Counted from the stretch's first letter, positions 1 to 6,465 are shown. The stretch is DNA of 8,679 nucleotides from Jeotgalicoccus sp052093725 (GCA_052093725.1 JBQDHL010000070.1:1-8679); one strand, 5' to 3'. The notes: generated by a model not told the origin, from the sequence alone. Translations and numbers: made by a program.

Positions 1-498
1 TACAACAACATATATAGTTATATAGATAAATATGTAGAAGTATAAACTCGACATCTGACTGGATACAAACTGTTCCAGTGATTCATTATCTGTAATATCT
101 CCTATAAAGCTGTAGCTGAACGTACCGTTTTGGATATCTTTTATGTAAATTCCATCATGAAGAAAAGCGAATAAGACATTATCATCTAGCTGCGCTGTTT
201 CTTCAGTACTAATATCTTCAGTGAATAATACTATATTATGATTTACATCATAACTAATATCTTCACCGACATATTTTCCGTTCACTATTTCAAACTCCGG
301 AATATCATTCCCAGCCTCTGTTATTTCTCCGATTTGACCAAATGTATTTACTGTTGCCAATAGTGAAGTAATAAATGGCAGTGAAATAAAAATCGACAGC
401 AGCAATATGTTTAACAATAAGTACCGGAAGGGTACAGTACGAAATAGAGGATACTTTTTAAATGTTGCAAGACGTTTAATAAATTCAAAGTATTTCAT
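1..498 (-). CDS. DUF1189-family membrane protein, N-terminal part (runs off left edge)
   Basis: Reading the minus strand from an ATG at 498-496 gives 166 open codons with no stop up to base 1, so the C-terminal part is missing. The start is supported by an AAGGAT ribosome-binding site at 505-510, about seven bases upstream. The protein begins MKYFEFIKRLATFKKYPLFR, has a hydrophobic segment at about residues 26-50 (YLLLNILLLSIFISLPFI), then a roughly 100-residue polar, acidic, probably extracytoplasmic domain, and enters a second hydrophobic segment at about 152 (LYFYIFIYITIYVVV) at the window edge. This layout and the position next to sodA fit the DUF1189 family (YqgB-like in Bacillus), whose function I do not know. 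It is divergent from sodA, with 133 bases between the starts. Family assignment rests on architecture and context, not on a catalytic motif. Confidence 0.75.
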   Translation of the reverse strand, partial: MKYFEFIKRLATFKKYPLFRTVPFRYLLLNILLLSIFISLPFITSLLATVNTFGQIGEITEAGNDIPEFEIVNGKYVGEDISYDVNHNIVLFTEDISTEETAQLDDNVLFAFLHDGIYIKDIQNGTFSYSFIGDITDNESLEQFVSSQMSSLYFYIFIYITIYVVV

Positions 499-538
499 TC
501 AATCATCCTTAAATACGTATAATAATGAGACCTTAGTC

Positions 539-550
539 TTATTTAAATAA
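539..550. repeat. 12-bp perfect palindrome in the divergent DUF1189/sodA intergenic region
   Basis: TTATTTAAATAA is its own reverse complement. It lies between the two divergent start codons, about 17 bases upstream of the proposed sodA -35 element. It also sits just upstream of a possible minus-strand -10 (TATTAT read on the minus strand, 519-524), where half of it would fall at the -35 position of the DUF1189 gene. It could be an operator or simply AT-rich sequence; no regulator can be named from it. Confidence 0.3.
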
Positions 551-566
551 ACCTTAAGCAATCTAA

Positions 567-595
567 TTGTTATTTTAACATCAAATTGCTATATT
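567..595 (+). promoter_or_regulatory. Probable sigma-A promoter of sodA
   Basis: TTGTTA at 567-572 (four of six matches to TTGACA) is followed after exactly 17 bases by TATATT at 590-595 (five of six matches to TATAAT). This predicts transcription starting near 602 and a leader of about 30 bases. A strong ribosome-binding site, AAGGGAG at 615-621, precedes the sodA ATG by 10 bases. Confidence 0.6.
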
Positions 596-631
596 TAGGA
601 TGTAAACAATTTTGAAGGGAGATTTTTAATT

Positions 632-1234
632 ATGGCTTTTGAATTACCAAAATTACCATATGCTTATGATGCATTAGAACCTCATATCGACAAAGAAACG
701 ATGGAGATTCACAACACTAAGCACCATAACACTTATGTAACAAAATTAAACGACGCAGTTAAAGGTACAGATCTCGAGTCTAAATCGATCGAAGAAATTG
801 TTAAAAACTTAGACGCTGTACCAGAAAACATCAAGACTGCGGTACGTAATAACGGTGGAGGACACCTTAACCACACATTCTTCTGGGAATTACTTTCTCC
901 AGAGAAAAAAGAATTATCAGGTGAATTAAAAGAAGCAATTGAATCAGCATTTGGTTCAGTTGATAAATTTAAAGAAGAATTTGAAGCAGCAGGCGCTGGC
1001 CGTTTCGGTTCAGGCTGGGCTTGGCTAGTTGTTAACAATGGTGCTTTAGAAATTACAAGCACGCCAAACCAGGACAACCCTGTAACTGAAGGTAAAACTC
1101 CAGTATTCGGTGTTGACGTTTGGGAACATGCTTACTACCTTAAATACCAAAACAAACGCCCTGAGTATTTAGGCGCAATTTGGAACGTAGTAAACTGGGA
1201 CAAAGTTAACGAATTATATCAGGCTGCTAAATAA
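632..1234 (+). CDS. sodA: Superoxide dismutase, Mn-type (Fe/Mn family)
   Basis: This cytoplasmic enzyme converts superoxide to oxygen and hydrogen peroxide. The 200 residues are full length for the family and very close to S. aureus SodA. The N-terminal helical hairpin domain carries metal ligand His27 (MEIHNTKHHNTYV), plus the second-sphere residues His31 and Tyr35. His81 is in GGGHLNH, and Asp162 and His166 are in VDVWEHAYYL. The catalytic Gln is Q147 in TPNQDNP and the glycine run at 75-77 replaces the Gln of Fe enzymes, a pattern typical of Mn enzymes. Asn28 replaces the second His seen in most relatives, but that position is not a ligand. The ATG at 632 is preceded by AAGGGAG. The gene is monocistronic: own promoter, and a strong terminator ten bases after the stop. 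Confidence 0.97.
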   Translation: MAFELPKLPYAYDALEPHIDKETMEIHNTKHHNTYVTKLNDAVKGTDLESKSIEEIVKNLDAVPENIKTAVRNNGGGHLNHTFFWELLSPEKKELSGELKEAIESAFGSVDKFKEEFEAAGAGRFGSGWAWLVVNNGALEITSTPNQDNPVTEGKTPVFGVDVWEHAYYLKYQNKRPEYLGAIWNVVNWDKVNELYQAAK

Positions 1235-1243
1235 TACAGCATT

Positions 1244-1276
1244 AAAAAGGACGGGGTTTTTCCCCGTCCTTTTTTT
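1244..1276 (+). terminator. Rho-independent terminator of sodA
   Basis: The stem AGGACGGGG (1248-1256) pairs perfectly with CCCCGTCCT (1262-1270) around a TTTTT loop. Four more A-T pairs extend it outwards (1244-1247 with 1271-1274), and it ends in a T run. It begins ten bases after the sodA stop codon and isolates sodA from the PBP gene. Confidence 0.93.
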
Positions 1277-1301
1277 ATTTTAGTATACCCGCATTAAAAT
1301 A

Positions 1302-1310
1302 TGTTAAAAT
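1302..1310 (+). promoter_or_regulatory. Possible extended -10 promoter of the PBP gene
   Basis: TG at 1302-1303, one base, then TAAAAT at 1305-1310 forms an extended -10 element. No good -35 hexamer is seen at 16-18 bases upstream. It lies between the sodA terminator and the PBP start, where a promoter is needed, about 33 bases before the start codon. Confidence 0.4.
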
Positions 1311-1342
1311 GATGTGGACTTTATAAAAGGGTTTGATGCAGG

Positions 1343-3451
1343 TTGAAACGGGCAAAAATTAAAAGTTTGGATGCTATAAATAAACAAGTACTGAAATCGC
1401 GTATAAATATAATTATGCTAGTTGTTTTTATGTTATTTTTAATTCTTATTTTACGCATCGGTTATTTACAGTTTGTTCTCGGTGACACATACCAGGAGCA
1501 GGTTNNNNNNNNNNCAGCCGAAAAGGCTATTTACTTCACCCGACACAGAAACATGTCTAACTTCGAAATAATGGATGTAGCAAATACTCTCAGTACATAT
1601 ATTGATATGGATGCTGATCGACTGTCACTCCGTGATAAGCAGGATTATATTATTAATAACTATCCGGGAGAGTTATCAGCAATTATGCCTGAACAGGTTA
1701 CTTTGCTTGAAAACGGCGGAATTTCCCAGAATGACTTTAATGAAGATGCTTATAATATTATCAATGAAGAATTTGCAGATTCAGTATTAAATGAAGAAGA
1801 TTTAAATATTATCGCTGTATACGTTGAAATGGTCTCAGCGAGTGAACTTAACCCGGTTATCGTGAAGAGTGAAGGTGTAACCGAGGAAGAGTTTGCAAAA
1901 GTTAATGAAGACCTTGAACAGCTTTCAGGAATTTCAACCGGCCTTGACTGGCAACGGGATTATCCTTATGAATCTGCACTTCGTACGGTCCTTGGTGAAG
2001 TGTCGACAAATGAAGAAGGATTACCGCGTGAACTTGTTGAATACTACCAGGCACTCGGGTATTCACGTAACGACAGAGTTGGGAAGTCATACTTGGAATT
2101 CCAGTATGAAAATGTTCTGCGCGGAGAAAAGCCGCAGGTTAAATATACGACTGACAAGTCCGGCAGAGTGACTGGCGAGGAAACGATTGAAGAAGGTAAA
2201 GCAGGAGACGACTTGTATCTCACTATAGATATCGAGCTCCAGCTTGAACTTGAAAAGATTGCCGAACATCATTTAACAGGCGTCCGGGATATGGCTGAAG
2301 AAATTGTAGAAATGGATGAAACGCGTGATGACATCGATTATACAATTATTCCAGAATATATCGATACGGTACAGCTTGTTGTGCAGGACCCGAACAATGG
2401 AGATATTCTCGCGATGGTCGGCAAACACATAAATGAAGACGGTGACATCGTCGATTATGATTACGGTACGCTGACAGCGACATACGTCCCTGGATCATCT
2501 ATTAAAGGTGCAACAGTTGCTACAGGCTATCAGGAAGATGTATTAGAAGTCGGAGAAACACTGATTGATGAACCGATGACATTTGCAGGTACAGACACTG
2601 TAAGTTCATTCTTTAACCGCAACAGTCAGGTGCCTGTCGATGATCAGAGAGCATTGATGGTATCTTCCAACACATACATGTTTAAAATTGCACTCGCTTT
2701 AATGGGTGAAGAGTACAGTTCGAATATGCCGCTGCCTACTGATGTAACATCAGCAGGCTACGCACTGCGAAACGGTCTTAATCAATTCGGTCTCGGTGTC
2801 TCGACAGGAATTGACCTGCCGAACGAAGCATGCGGACTCGCACCTCAGCTGACGAATCCGATGAACTATCTGTACCTGAGTATTGGTCAGTACGATACGT
2901 ATACAGCACTGCAGCTGTCACAGTACATGTCGACATTCGCAGCTGACGGTAAACGAGTGCAGCAGCATCTCGCGAAAGAAATTCGCGGCAGTAACGCTAA
3001 TGACAAAGGACCGGTATTAAATTCATACGGCACCAATGTCCTTAATACTGTCCCACTTACTGAAGGTGAACTGACACAGATACAAGACGGGTTCTACGAT
3101 GTTTTCAATACACATGATGAAGGTAGAGATATGTACGGTACAGGCTGGGATGCTTATCATGAGCTTGAACCGAAAGCTGCAGGCAAGACAGGTACTGCTG
3201 AGAGTTTCAGAGACGGCGATCCTGTTTTAAACCAGACCTATCTCGGTTATGCTCCTTATGATAATCCCGATATGGCATTTTCTATTATCTTCCCGACTAT
3301 GCCGAGTACAGTACCATTCTTCCCGGTGCAGTACATGGGACAAGATGTTATAGAAAAATATTATGAAATTTATTACGGTCAGAAAGCAGAGCCGTTGTAC
3401 AACTATGATGCAGATGAATTTTACACTGAGCTTGAATATGGAGACTACTAA
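1343..3451 (+). CDS. pbp3: Class B penicillin-binding protein, transpeptidase (PBP3/PbpA type)
   Basis: This membrane-anchored D,D-transpeptidase cross-links peptidoglycan on the outer face of the membrane. In S. aureus and B. subtilis its relatives work with the RodA glycosyltransferase in lateral wall growth. The order is a short basic cytoplasmic tail, one membrane anchor (about 21-44), a PBP dimerisation/pedestal domain (about 55-275) and a C-terminal transpeptidase domain. The active-site motifs are complete: SxxK with Ser385 in PGSSIK, SxN at 441-443 (SSN), and KTG at 615-617 (AAGKTGTAE). The start is TTG at 1343: the in-frame codon TGA lies nine bases upstream, the first in-frame ATG is inside the membrane anchor, and AAAGGG is at 1326-1331. 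As written the protein is 702 residues including four unknown ones at the N run; the true protein is probably about 25 residues longer. An acidic stretch at about 313-340 looks expanded relative to S. aureus PBP3. Confidence 0.94.
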   Translation: MKRAKIKSLDAINKQVLKSRINIIMLVVFMLFLILILRIGYLQFVLGDTYQEQVXXXXAEKAIYFTRHRNMSNFEIMDVANTLSTYIDMDADRLSLRDKQDYIINNYPGELSAIMPEQVTLLENGGISQNDFNEDAYNIINEEFADSVLNEEDLNIIAVYVEMVSASELNPVIVKSEGVTEEEFAKVNEDLEQLSGISTGLDWQRDYPYESALRTVLGEVSTNEEGLPRELVEYYQALGYSRNDRVGKSYLEFQYENVLRGEKPQVKYTTDKSGRVTGEETIEEGKAGDDLYLTIDIELQLELEKIAEHHLTGVRDMAEEIVEMDETRDDIDYTIIPEYIDTVQLVVQDPNNGDILAMVGKHINEDGDIVDYDYGTLTATYVPGSSIKGATVATGYQEDVLEVGETLIDEPMTFAGTDTVSSFFNRNSQVPVDDQRALMVSSNTYMFKIALALMGEEYSSNMPLPTDVTSAGYALRNGLNQFGLGVSTGIDLPNEACGLAPQLTNPMNYLYLSIGQYDTYTALQLSQYMSTFAADGKRVQQHLAKEIRGSNANDKGPVLNSYGTNVLNTVPLTEGELTQIQDGFYDVFNTHDEGRDMYGTGWDAYHELEPKAAGKTGTAESFRDGDPVLNQTYLGYAPYDNPDMAFSIIFPTMPSTVPFFPVQYMGQDVIEKYYEIYYGQKAEPLYNYDADEFYTELEYGDY
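1505..1514. other. Assembly gap of ten Ns inside the PBP gene
   Basis: Ten undetermined bases fall right after residue 54 (YQEQV), and the reading frame happens to continue after them with AEKAIYFTRHR. Class B PBPs normally have, at this point, about 25-30 residues that include the conserved RGxIxDRNG signature. That signature is absent here, so the ten Ns most likely stand for a longer unsequenced stretch rather than a real 10-base interval. The gene itself is probably intact. Confidence 0.9.
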
Positions 3452-3454
3452 ACG

Positions 3455-3489
3455 AAAAAGATCTTAATCCTTGGATTAAGGTCTTTTTT
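3455..3489 (+). terminator. Rho-independent terminator of the PBP gene
   Basis: AGATCTTAATCC (3459-3470) pairs with GGATTAAGGTCT (3473-3484), with one T-G wobble, and the apex opens as a CTTG loop. Flanking A and T runs extend the stem and give the T tail (3484-3489). It starts four bases after the stop codon and ends only five bases before the PhoP box of the pst operon. Confidence 0.9.
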
Positions 3490-3493
3490 CATC

Positions 3494-3532
3494 TTTACAT
3501 AATCTTAACAATACATTAATTTTACATTTACA
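3494..3532 (+). promoter_or_regulatory. Probable PhoP box of the pst operon (four 11-bp-spaced direct repeats)
   Basis: TTTACA (3494), TTAACA (3505), TTAATT (3516) and TTTACA (3527) start at exact 11-base intervals. Three of the four match the Bacillus PhoP half-site TT[A/T/C]ACA fully and the third matches in its first four bases. With the -10 at 3542-3547 and a start near 3554, the box spans about -60 to -22, the position known for PhoP core sites in B. subtilis. This implies activation by phosphorylated PhoP when phosphate is scarce. An extra TTTACA at 3521-3526 is out of register. Confidence 0.8.
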
Positions 3533-3541
3533 ATAGTGATT

Positions 3542-3547
3542 TAGAAT
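3542..3547 (+). promoter_or_regulatory. Probable -10 element of the pst operon promoter
   Basis: TAGAAT matches five of six bases of TATAAT. No -35 hexamer sits at a normal distance (the nearest TTTACA gives a 15-base spacer), as expected for a promoter that needs PhoP bound in the -35 region. The predicted leader is about 40 bases, with the ribosome-binding site GGAGGA at 3581-3586, nine bases before the pstS ATG. Confidence 0.6.
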
Positions 3548-3595
3548 AAGAATGTAAGATAAATTACTAGACAATTAATTGGAGGAATTTTAGCT

Positions 3596-4588
3596 ATGAA
3601 AAAGAATTTATTTCTTGCTGCGCTGTTAATGAGCTTAATGTTCATTATGGCGGCTTGTTCTGACTCAGGATCAGAAGAAGCAACAACTGAAGAAGATACT
3701 GGCGACGAAAGTTCAGAAGGCAGTTCATCTGCAGAAGTTACAGGTTCAGTAAATGAAGATGACAAGCAGATTGCCGGTGAAGGTTCATCTACAGTCTTCC
3801 CTATACTTAACCTTTTGGTCGAAGATTTTAATGCAGACCAGGGGATAGCAGTTGAGCTTGGCGGTAACGGAACTGGATCTGGTTTCAGTGCGTTAATCGA
3901 AGGTACAGCACAATTTGCTAACGCGTCACGCGGAATCAAGCAGGAAGAAATTGATGCTCTAGAAGACGGTGGAGTTGAATGGACTGAATTCTTAGTAGCT
4001 ACAGACGGTTTAACTGTTGCAGTTAACCCGGCGAATGATTTCGTAGAAGATTTAACATTTGATGAACTGAAGATGATTTACTCAGGAGAAGCTGAGAACT
4101 GGTCGGATGTTCGTGAAGATTTCCCTGAAGAACCAATTACAGCATACGGCCCGGACCAGTCACATGGTACTCACGACTTCTTTAATGAAGAAGTTATGGA
4201 TGAAGAAGGTGTACAGGGTCAGCTGATTCAAGATACTAACCAGGTTGTTTCATCTGTAGTAGGTGACGAGAATGCAATTGGATTCTTCGGATACAGCTTC
4301 TACACAGAAAATGAAGATTCATTAAAAGCAGTTTCAATCACAGGTCCTGACAGCGAAGAAGCTGTAGAACCATCATTTGAAAACGTAATGGACTTCTCAT
4401 ACCCGTTATCACGTCCACTTTACGTTTATACAAACAATGCTGCCTTAGATGAAAATGAGACATTCCATACATTCATGGAATTCACACTTCAGAATTCACA
4501 ATCTGCTGCAGAAGAAGTTGGATACGTACCTCTTGAAGACGAAGCACTTGAAGAAGAACTTTCTAAACTTCCAAACTTGGAACAATAA
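3596..4588 (+). CDS. pstS: Phosphate-binding lipoprotein PstS
   Basis: This is the extracellular, membrane-anchored receptor that captures phosphate and hands it to PstCA. The 330-residue protein starts with a lipoprotein signal peptide: KK, a hydrophobic core, and the lipobox MAAC with lipidated Cys21. Residues 22-57 are an acidic Ser/Glu/Asp linker. The binding fold follows, with phosphate-loop features GEGSSTVFP (61-69), GNGTGSGF (90-97), ASRGIK (110-115), ATDGLTVAVN (135-144) and SHGTHDFF (189-196). IGFFGYSFY (228-236) and YPLSRPLYVY (269-278) match the C-terminal lobe of Gram-positive PstS proteins. The SHGT form instead of SGT resembles what I recall of S. aureus PstS and is not a defect. 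It is the first gene of the pst operon, behind the PhoP box, and is followed by a hairpin that probably lowers transcription of the later genes. Confidence 0.96.
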   Translation: MKKNLFLAALLMSLMFIMAACSDSGSEEATTEEDTGDESSEGSSSAEVTGSVNEDDKQIAGEGSSTVFPILNLLVEDFNADQGIAVELGGNGTGSGFSALIEGTAQFANASRGIKQEEIDALEDGGVEWTEFLVATDGLTVAVNPANDFVEDLTFDELKMIYSGEAENWSDVREDFPEEPITAYGPDQSHGTHDFFNEEVMDEEGVQGQLIQDTNQVVSSVVGDENAIGFFGYSFYTENEDSLKAVSITGPDSEEAVEPSFENVMDFSYPLSRPLYVYTNNAALDENETFHTFMEFTLQNSQSAAEEVGYVPLEDEALEEELSKLPNLEQ

Positions 4589-4611
4589 GAATAAAAAATC
4601 TTATAACAGGC

Positions 4612-4642
4612 GGACGGGGATACTTTTATCCCGTCCATTTTT
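4612..4642 (+). terminator. Terminator-like hairpin between pstS and pstC (partial terminator or 3' stabiliser)
   Basis: GGAC-GGGATA (4612-4615, 4617-4622) pairs with TATCCC-GTCC (4627-4636) around a CTTT loop, with a single bulged G at 4616, and is followed by ATTTTT (4637-4642). It lies 23 bases after the pstS stop and 18 bases before the pstC start. The bulge and short T run make it weaker than the other terminators here. That suits partial readthrough, or protection of pstS mRNA from 3' decay, giving more PstS than membrane subunits. Confidence 0.7.
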
Positions 4643-4660
4643 AAGTAAAGAGGGCTTATG

Positions 4661-5584
4661 ATGAGTAATAAAAATATAAGAGAAGAAATTATTAATAACA
4701 CTAGAAATAAATCCAATATTCTTGAGAGAATGATTCCAGTCATTTTACTTTTAATTACATCAGTATCAATTCTCGCAACTATAGGTATTCTATACACATT
4801 ACTGTCAGAGTCATTTGAGTTTTTCTCAAGAGTGCCAATTACTGAGTTCCTGACTTCAGTAACATGGCAGCCATACGTCGGAGACGGCGAATGGGGAATA
4901 TGGGCACTGATTATGGGTACGCTTAAAATTGTGGCAATCGCAGTTATTATCGCTGTGCCAATCGGGCTCGGCGCTGCAATATACTTAAGTGAATATGCAT
5001 CTGAAAGAGTAAGACGTATTATCAAACCTATTTTAGAAGTGCTGGCAGGTATTCCAACAGTAGTTTACGGATTTTTCGCAATTAATTTTGTTAACCCTAT
5101 CCTCCAGGGTATATATAGCGGTTTTGGTTTATACAATGCGGTTTCAGCCGGTATTGTAGTAGGTATTATGATTATCCCGATGATTGCAAGTTTAAGTGAA
5201 GATGCAATGAGCTCAGTGCCGACAGCTATGAGAGAAGGTTCTCTAGGCATGGGCGCAACACGATTTGAAACAGCAGTCAGAGTAGTTATTCCAGCAGCAT
5301 TTTCCGGAATCATCGCATCTTTCGTTTTAGCAATATCACGTGCAATCGGTGAAACAATGATCGTGTCCATTGCGGCAGGTTCAATGCCGAACGCAAGTTT
5401 CGATTTAACAGAACCACTGCAGACGATGACAGGATTTATCGTCCAGATCACTTCAGGTGATGCTGCATTCGGAACTGATTTATATTACAGTCTGTTTGCC
5501 GTCGGTATGATGCTCTTCATTATGACATTGTTAATGAACGTTGTTGCATCGTGGTTGACTAAGAGATTTAAGGAGGAGTATTAA
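4661..5584 (+). CDS. pstC: Phosphate ABC transporter permease PstC
   Basis: PstC pairs with PstA to form the membrane channel of the Pst importer. The 307 residues have a basic N-terminal tail, a first membrane segment at about 24-48, an external loop containing GDGEWGIW, and five more hydrophobic segments. The binding-protein-dependent permease fold is marked by GTLKIVAIAVIIAVPIGLGAAIYLS-type residues at about 86-110 and by the EAA loop at about 180-213 (SVPTAMREGSLGMGAT), which docks on PstB. SRAIGETM follows at 226-233. Two adjacent ATGs (4658 and 4661) are possible. I chose 4661 because the AGAGG at 4649-4653 is then seven bases away, against four for 4658. It follows pstS across the hairpin, and its last codons contain the pstA ribosome-binding site. 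Confidence 0.95.
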   Translation: MSNKNIREEIINNTRNKSNILERMIPVILLLITSVSILATIGILYTLLSESFEFFSRVPITEFLTSVTWQPYVGDGEWGIWALIMGTLKIVAIAVIIAVPIGLGAAIYLSEYASERVRRIIKPILEVLAGIPTVVYGFFAINFVNPILQGIYSGFGLYNAVSAGIVVGIMIIPMIASLSEDAMSSVPTAMREGSLGMGATRFETAVRVVIPAAFSGIIASFVLAISRAIGETMIVSIAAGSMPNASFDLTEPLQTMTGFIVQITSGDAAFGTDLYYSLFAVGMMLFIMTLLMNVVASWLTKRFKEEY

Positions 5585-5586
5585 TC

Positions 5587-6465
5587 ATGACTTTGGTAGA
5601 CAAAGATATCATTGCCAAGAAACGTTCCGGCAGACAATCAAAAAACCAAATTTTTAAATGGTTATTCTTCCTCTGCACGATGTTTGGTCTGGCAGTATTA
5701 ATTATGCTGATTGCAGATACGCTGATGGACGGCTGGAGCCGGTTAAACCTCGATTTCTTGACGAACTTTAACTCGAGCAGGGCTGAGAGTGCCGGATTCT
5801 TCGGCGCTATCATCGGTTCGCTCTGGCTGATGCTTGTAACCACACCGGTTGCAATTATACTGTCAGTCGGCACAGCATTGTATTTAGAAGAGTATGCACC
5901 TAAAAATAAATTCACGAATTTCATTAAAATAAATATTTCAAACCTTGCAGGAGTGCCTTCAGTAGTATTTGGTCTCTTAGGCCTTGCAATGTTTGTTCGT
6001 GCACTTGCACTCGGTAACTCAGTACTTGCTGCAGGTCTTACACTCGCACTGATGATACTTCCCGTTATTGTTGTAGCATCACAGGAAGCAATCCGCGCAG
6101 TGCCTGCATCAGTTCGTGAAGCATCTATCGGTATGGGAGCTACTAAATGGCAGACAATATCAAGAATCATTTTACCGGCAGCAATACCCGGTATTATCAC
6201 AGGTATCATTTTAGCAATATCACGTGCACTTGGTGAGACAGCACCGCTTGTTGTTATCGGAGTACCAACAACATTACTTGTAACTCCAAACAGCGTATTC
6301 GATTCATTCCAGGCAATGCCGATGCAGATCTACAGCTGGGTTAAAATGCCGAATGAAGAATTCCAGTATATCGCAGCAGCAGGTATTATCGTCCTGCTTG
6401 TCATCCTGCTTCTGATGAACTCAGTCGCAATCTTGATCCGTAATAAGTTTTCGAATAGATATTAA
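5587..6465 (+). CDS. pstA: Phosphate ABC transporter permease PstA
   Basis: This is the second channel subunit of the Pst importer. The 292 residues begin with a basic cytoplasmic tail and a membrane segment at about 24-44, followed by an external loop and five further membrane segments ending near residue 285. The EAA loop, SQEAIRAVPASVREASIGMG from 165, is followed by ATKWQ and ILPAAIPG. SRALGETAPL (212-221) is the PstA-type counterpart of the SRAIGETM of PstC, and the ETAPL wording helps to tell the two paralogues apart. The start ATG is two bases after the pstC stop and uses the strong AGGAGG at 5571-5576, which lies inside the 3' end of pstC. The two are therefore likely translated in a coupled way, giving equal amounts of the two channel halves. 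Confidence 0.95.
   Translation: MTLVDKDIIAKKRSGRQSKNQIFKWLFFLCTMFGLAVLIMLIADTLMDGWSRLNLDFLTNFNSSRAESAGFFGAIIGSLWLMLVTTPVAIILSVGTALYLEEYAPKNKFTNFIKINISNLAGVPSVVFGLLGLAMFVRALALGNSVLAAGLTLALMILPVIVVASQEAIRAVPASVREASIGMGATKWQTISRIILPAAIPGIITGIILAISRALGETAPLVVIGVPTTLLVTPNSVFDSFQAMPMQIYSWVKMPNEEFQYIAAAGIIVLLVILLLMNSVAILIRNKFSNRY

Noticed and set aside
518..532. Possible PerR/Fur-type box (TATAATAAT core)
   Set aside because: Four mismatches to the 15-base consensus in AT-rich DNA that also supplies a -10 element; too weak to claim peroxide control of sodA.
733..1077. Open frame of 114 codons on the minus strand inside sodA
   Set aside because: It is fully inside a strongly conserved gene, and its Pro/Ser-rich translation is unlike a protein; it is a coding shadow.
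4179..4183. PstS has SHGT where many PstS proteins have SGT, suggesting a damaged phosphate site
   Set aside because: As I recall, S. aureus PstS has the same SHGT(Y/H)DFF wording, so this is a subfamily trait and not a lesion.
4489..5025. Long open frame of 178 codons on the minus strand over pstS/pstC
   Set aside because: It is antisense to two clear genes, spans the hairpin, has no family resemblance I recognise, and its composition is the mirror of membrane-protein codons.
5568..6209. Open frame of 213 codons on the minus strand over pstA
   Set aside because: It is a shadow of pstA: antisense of hydrophobic codons often lacks stops. No ribosome-binding site or independent context supports it.
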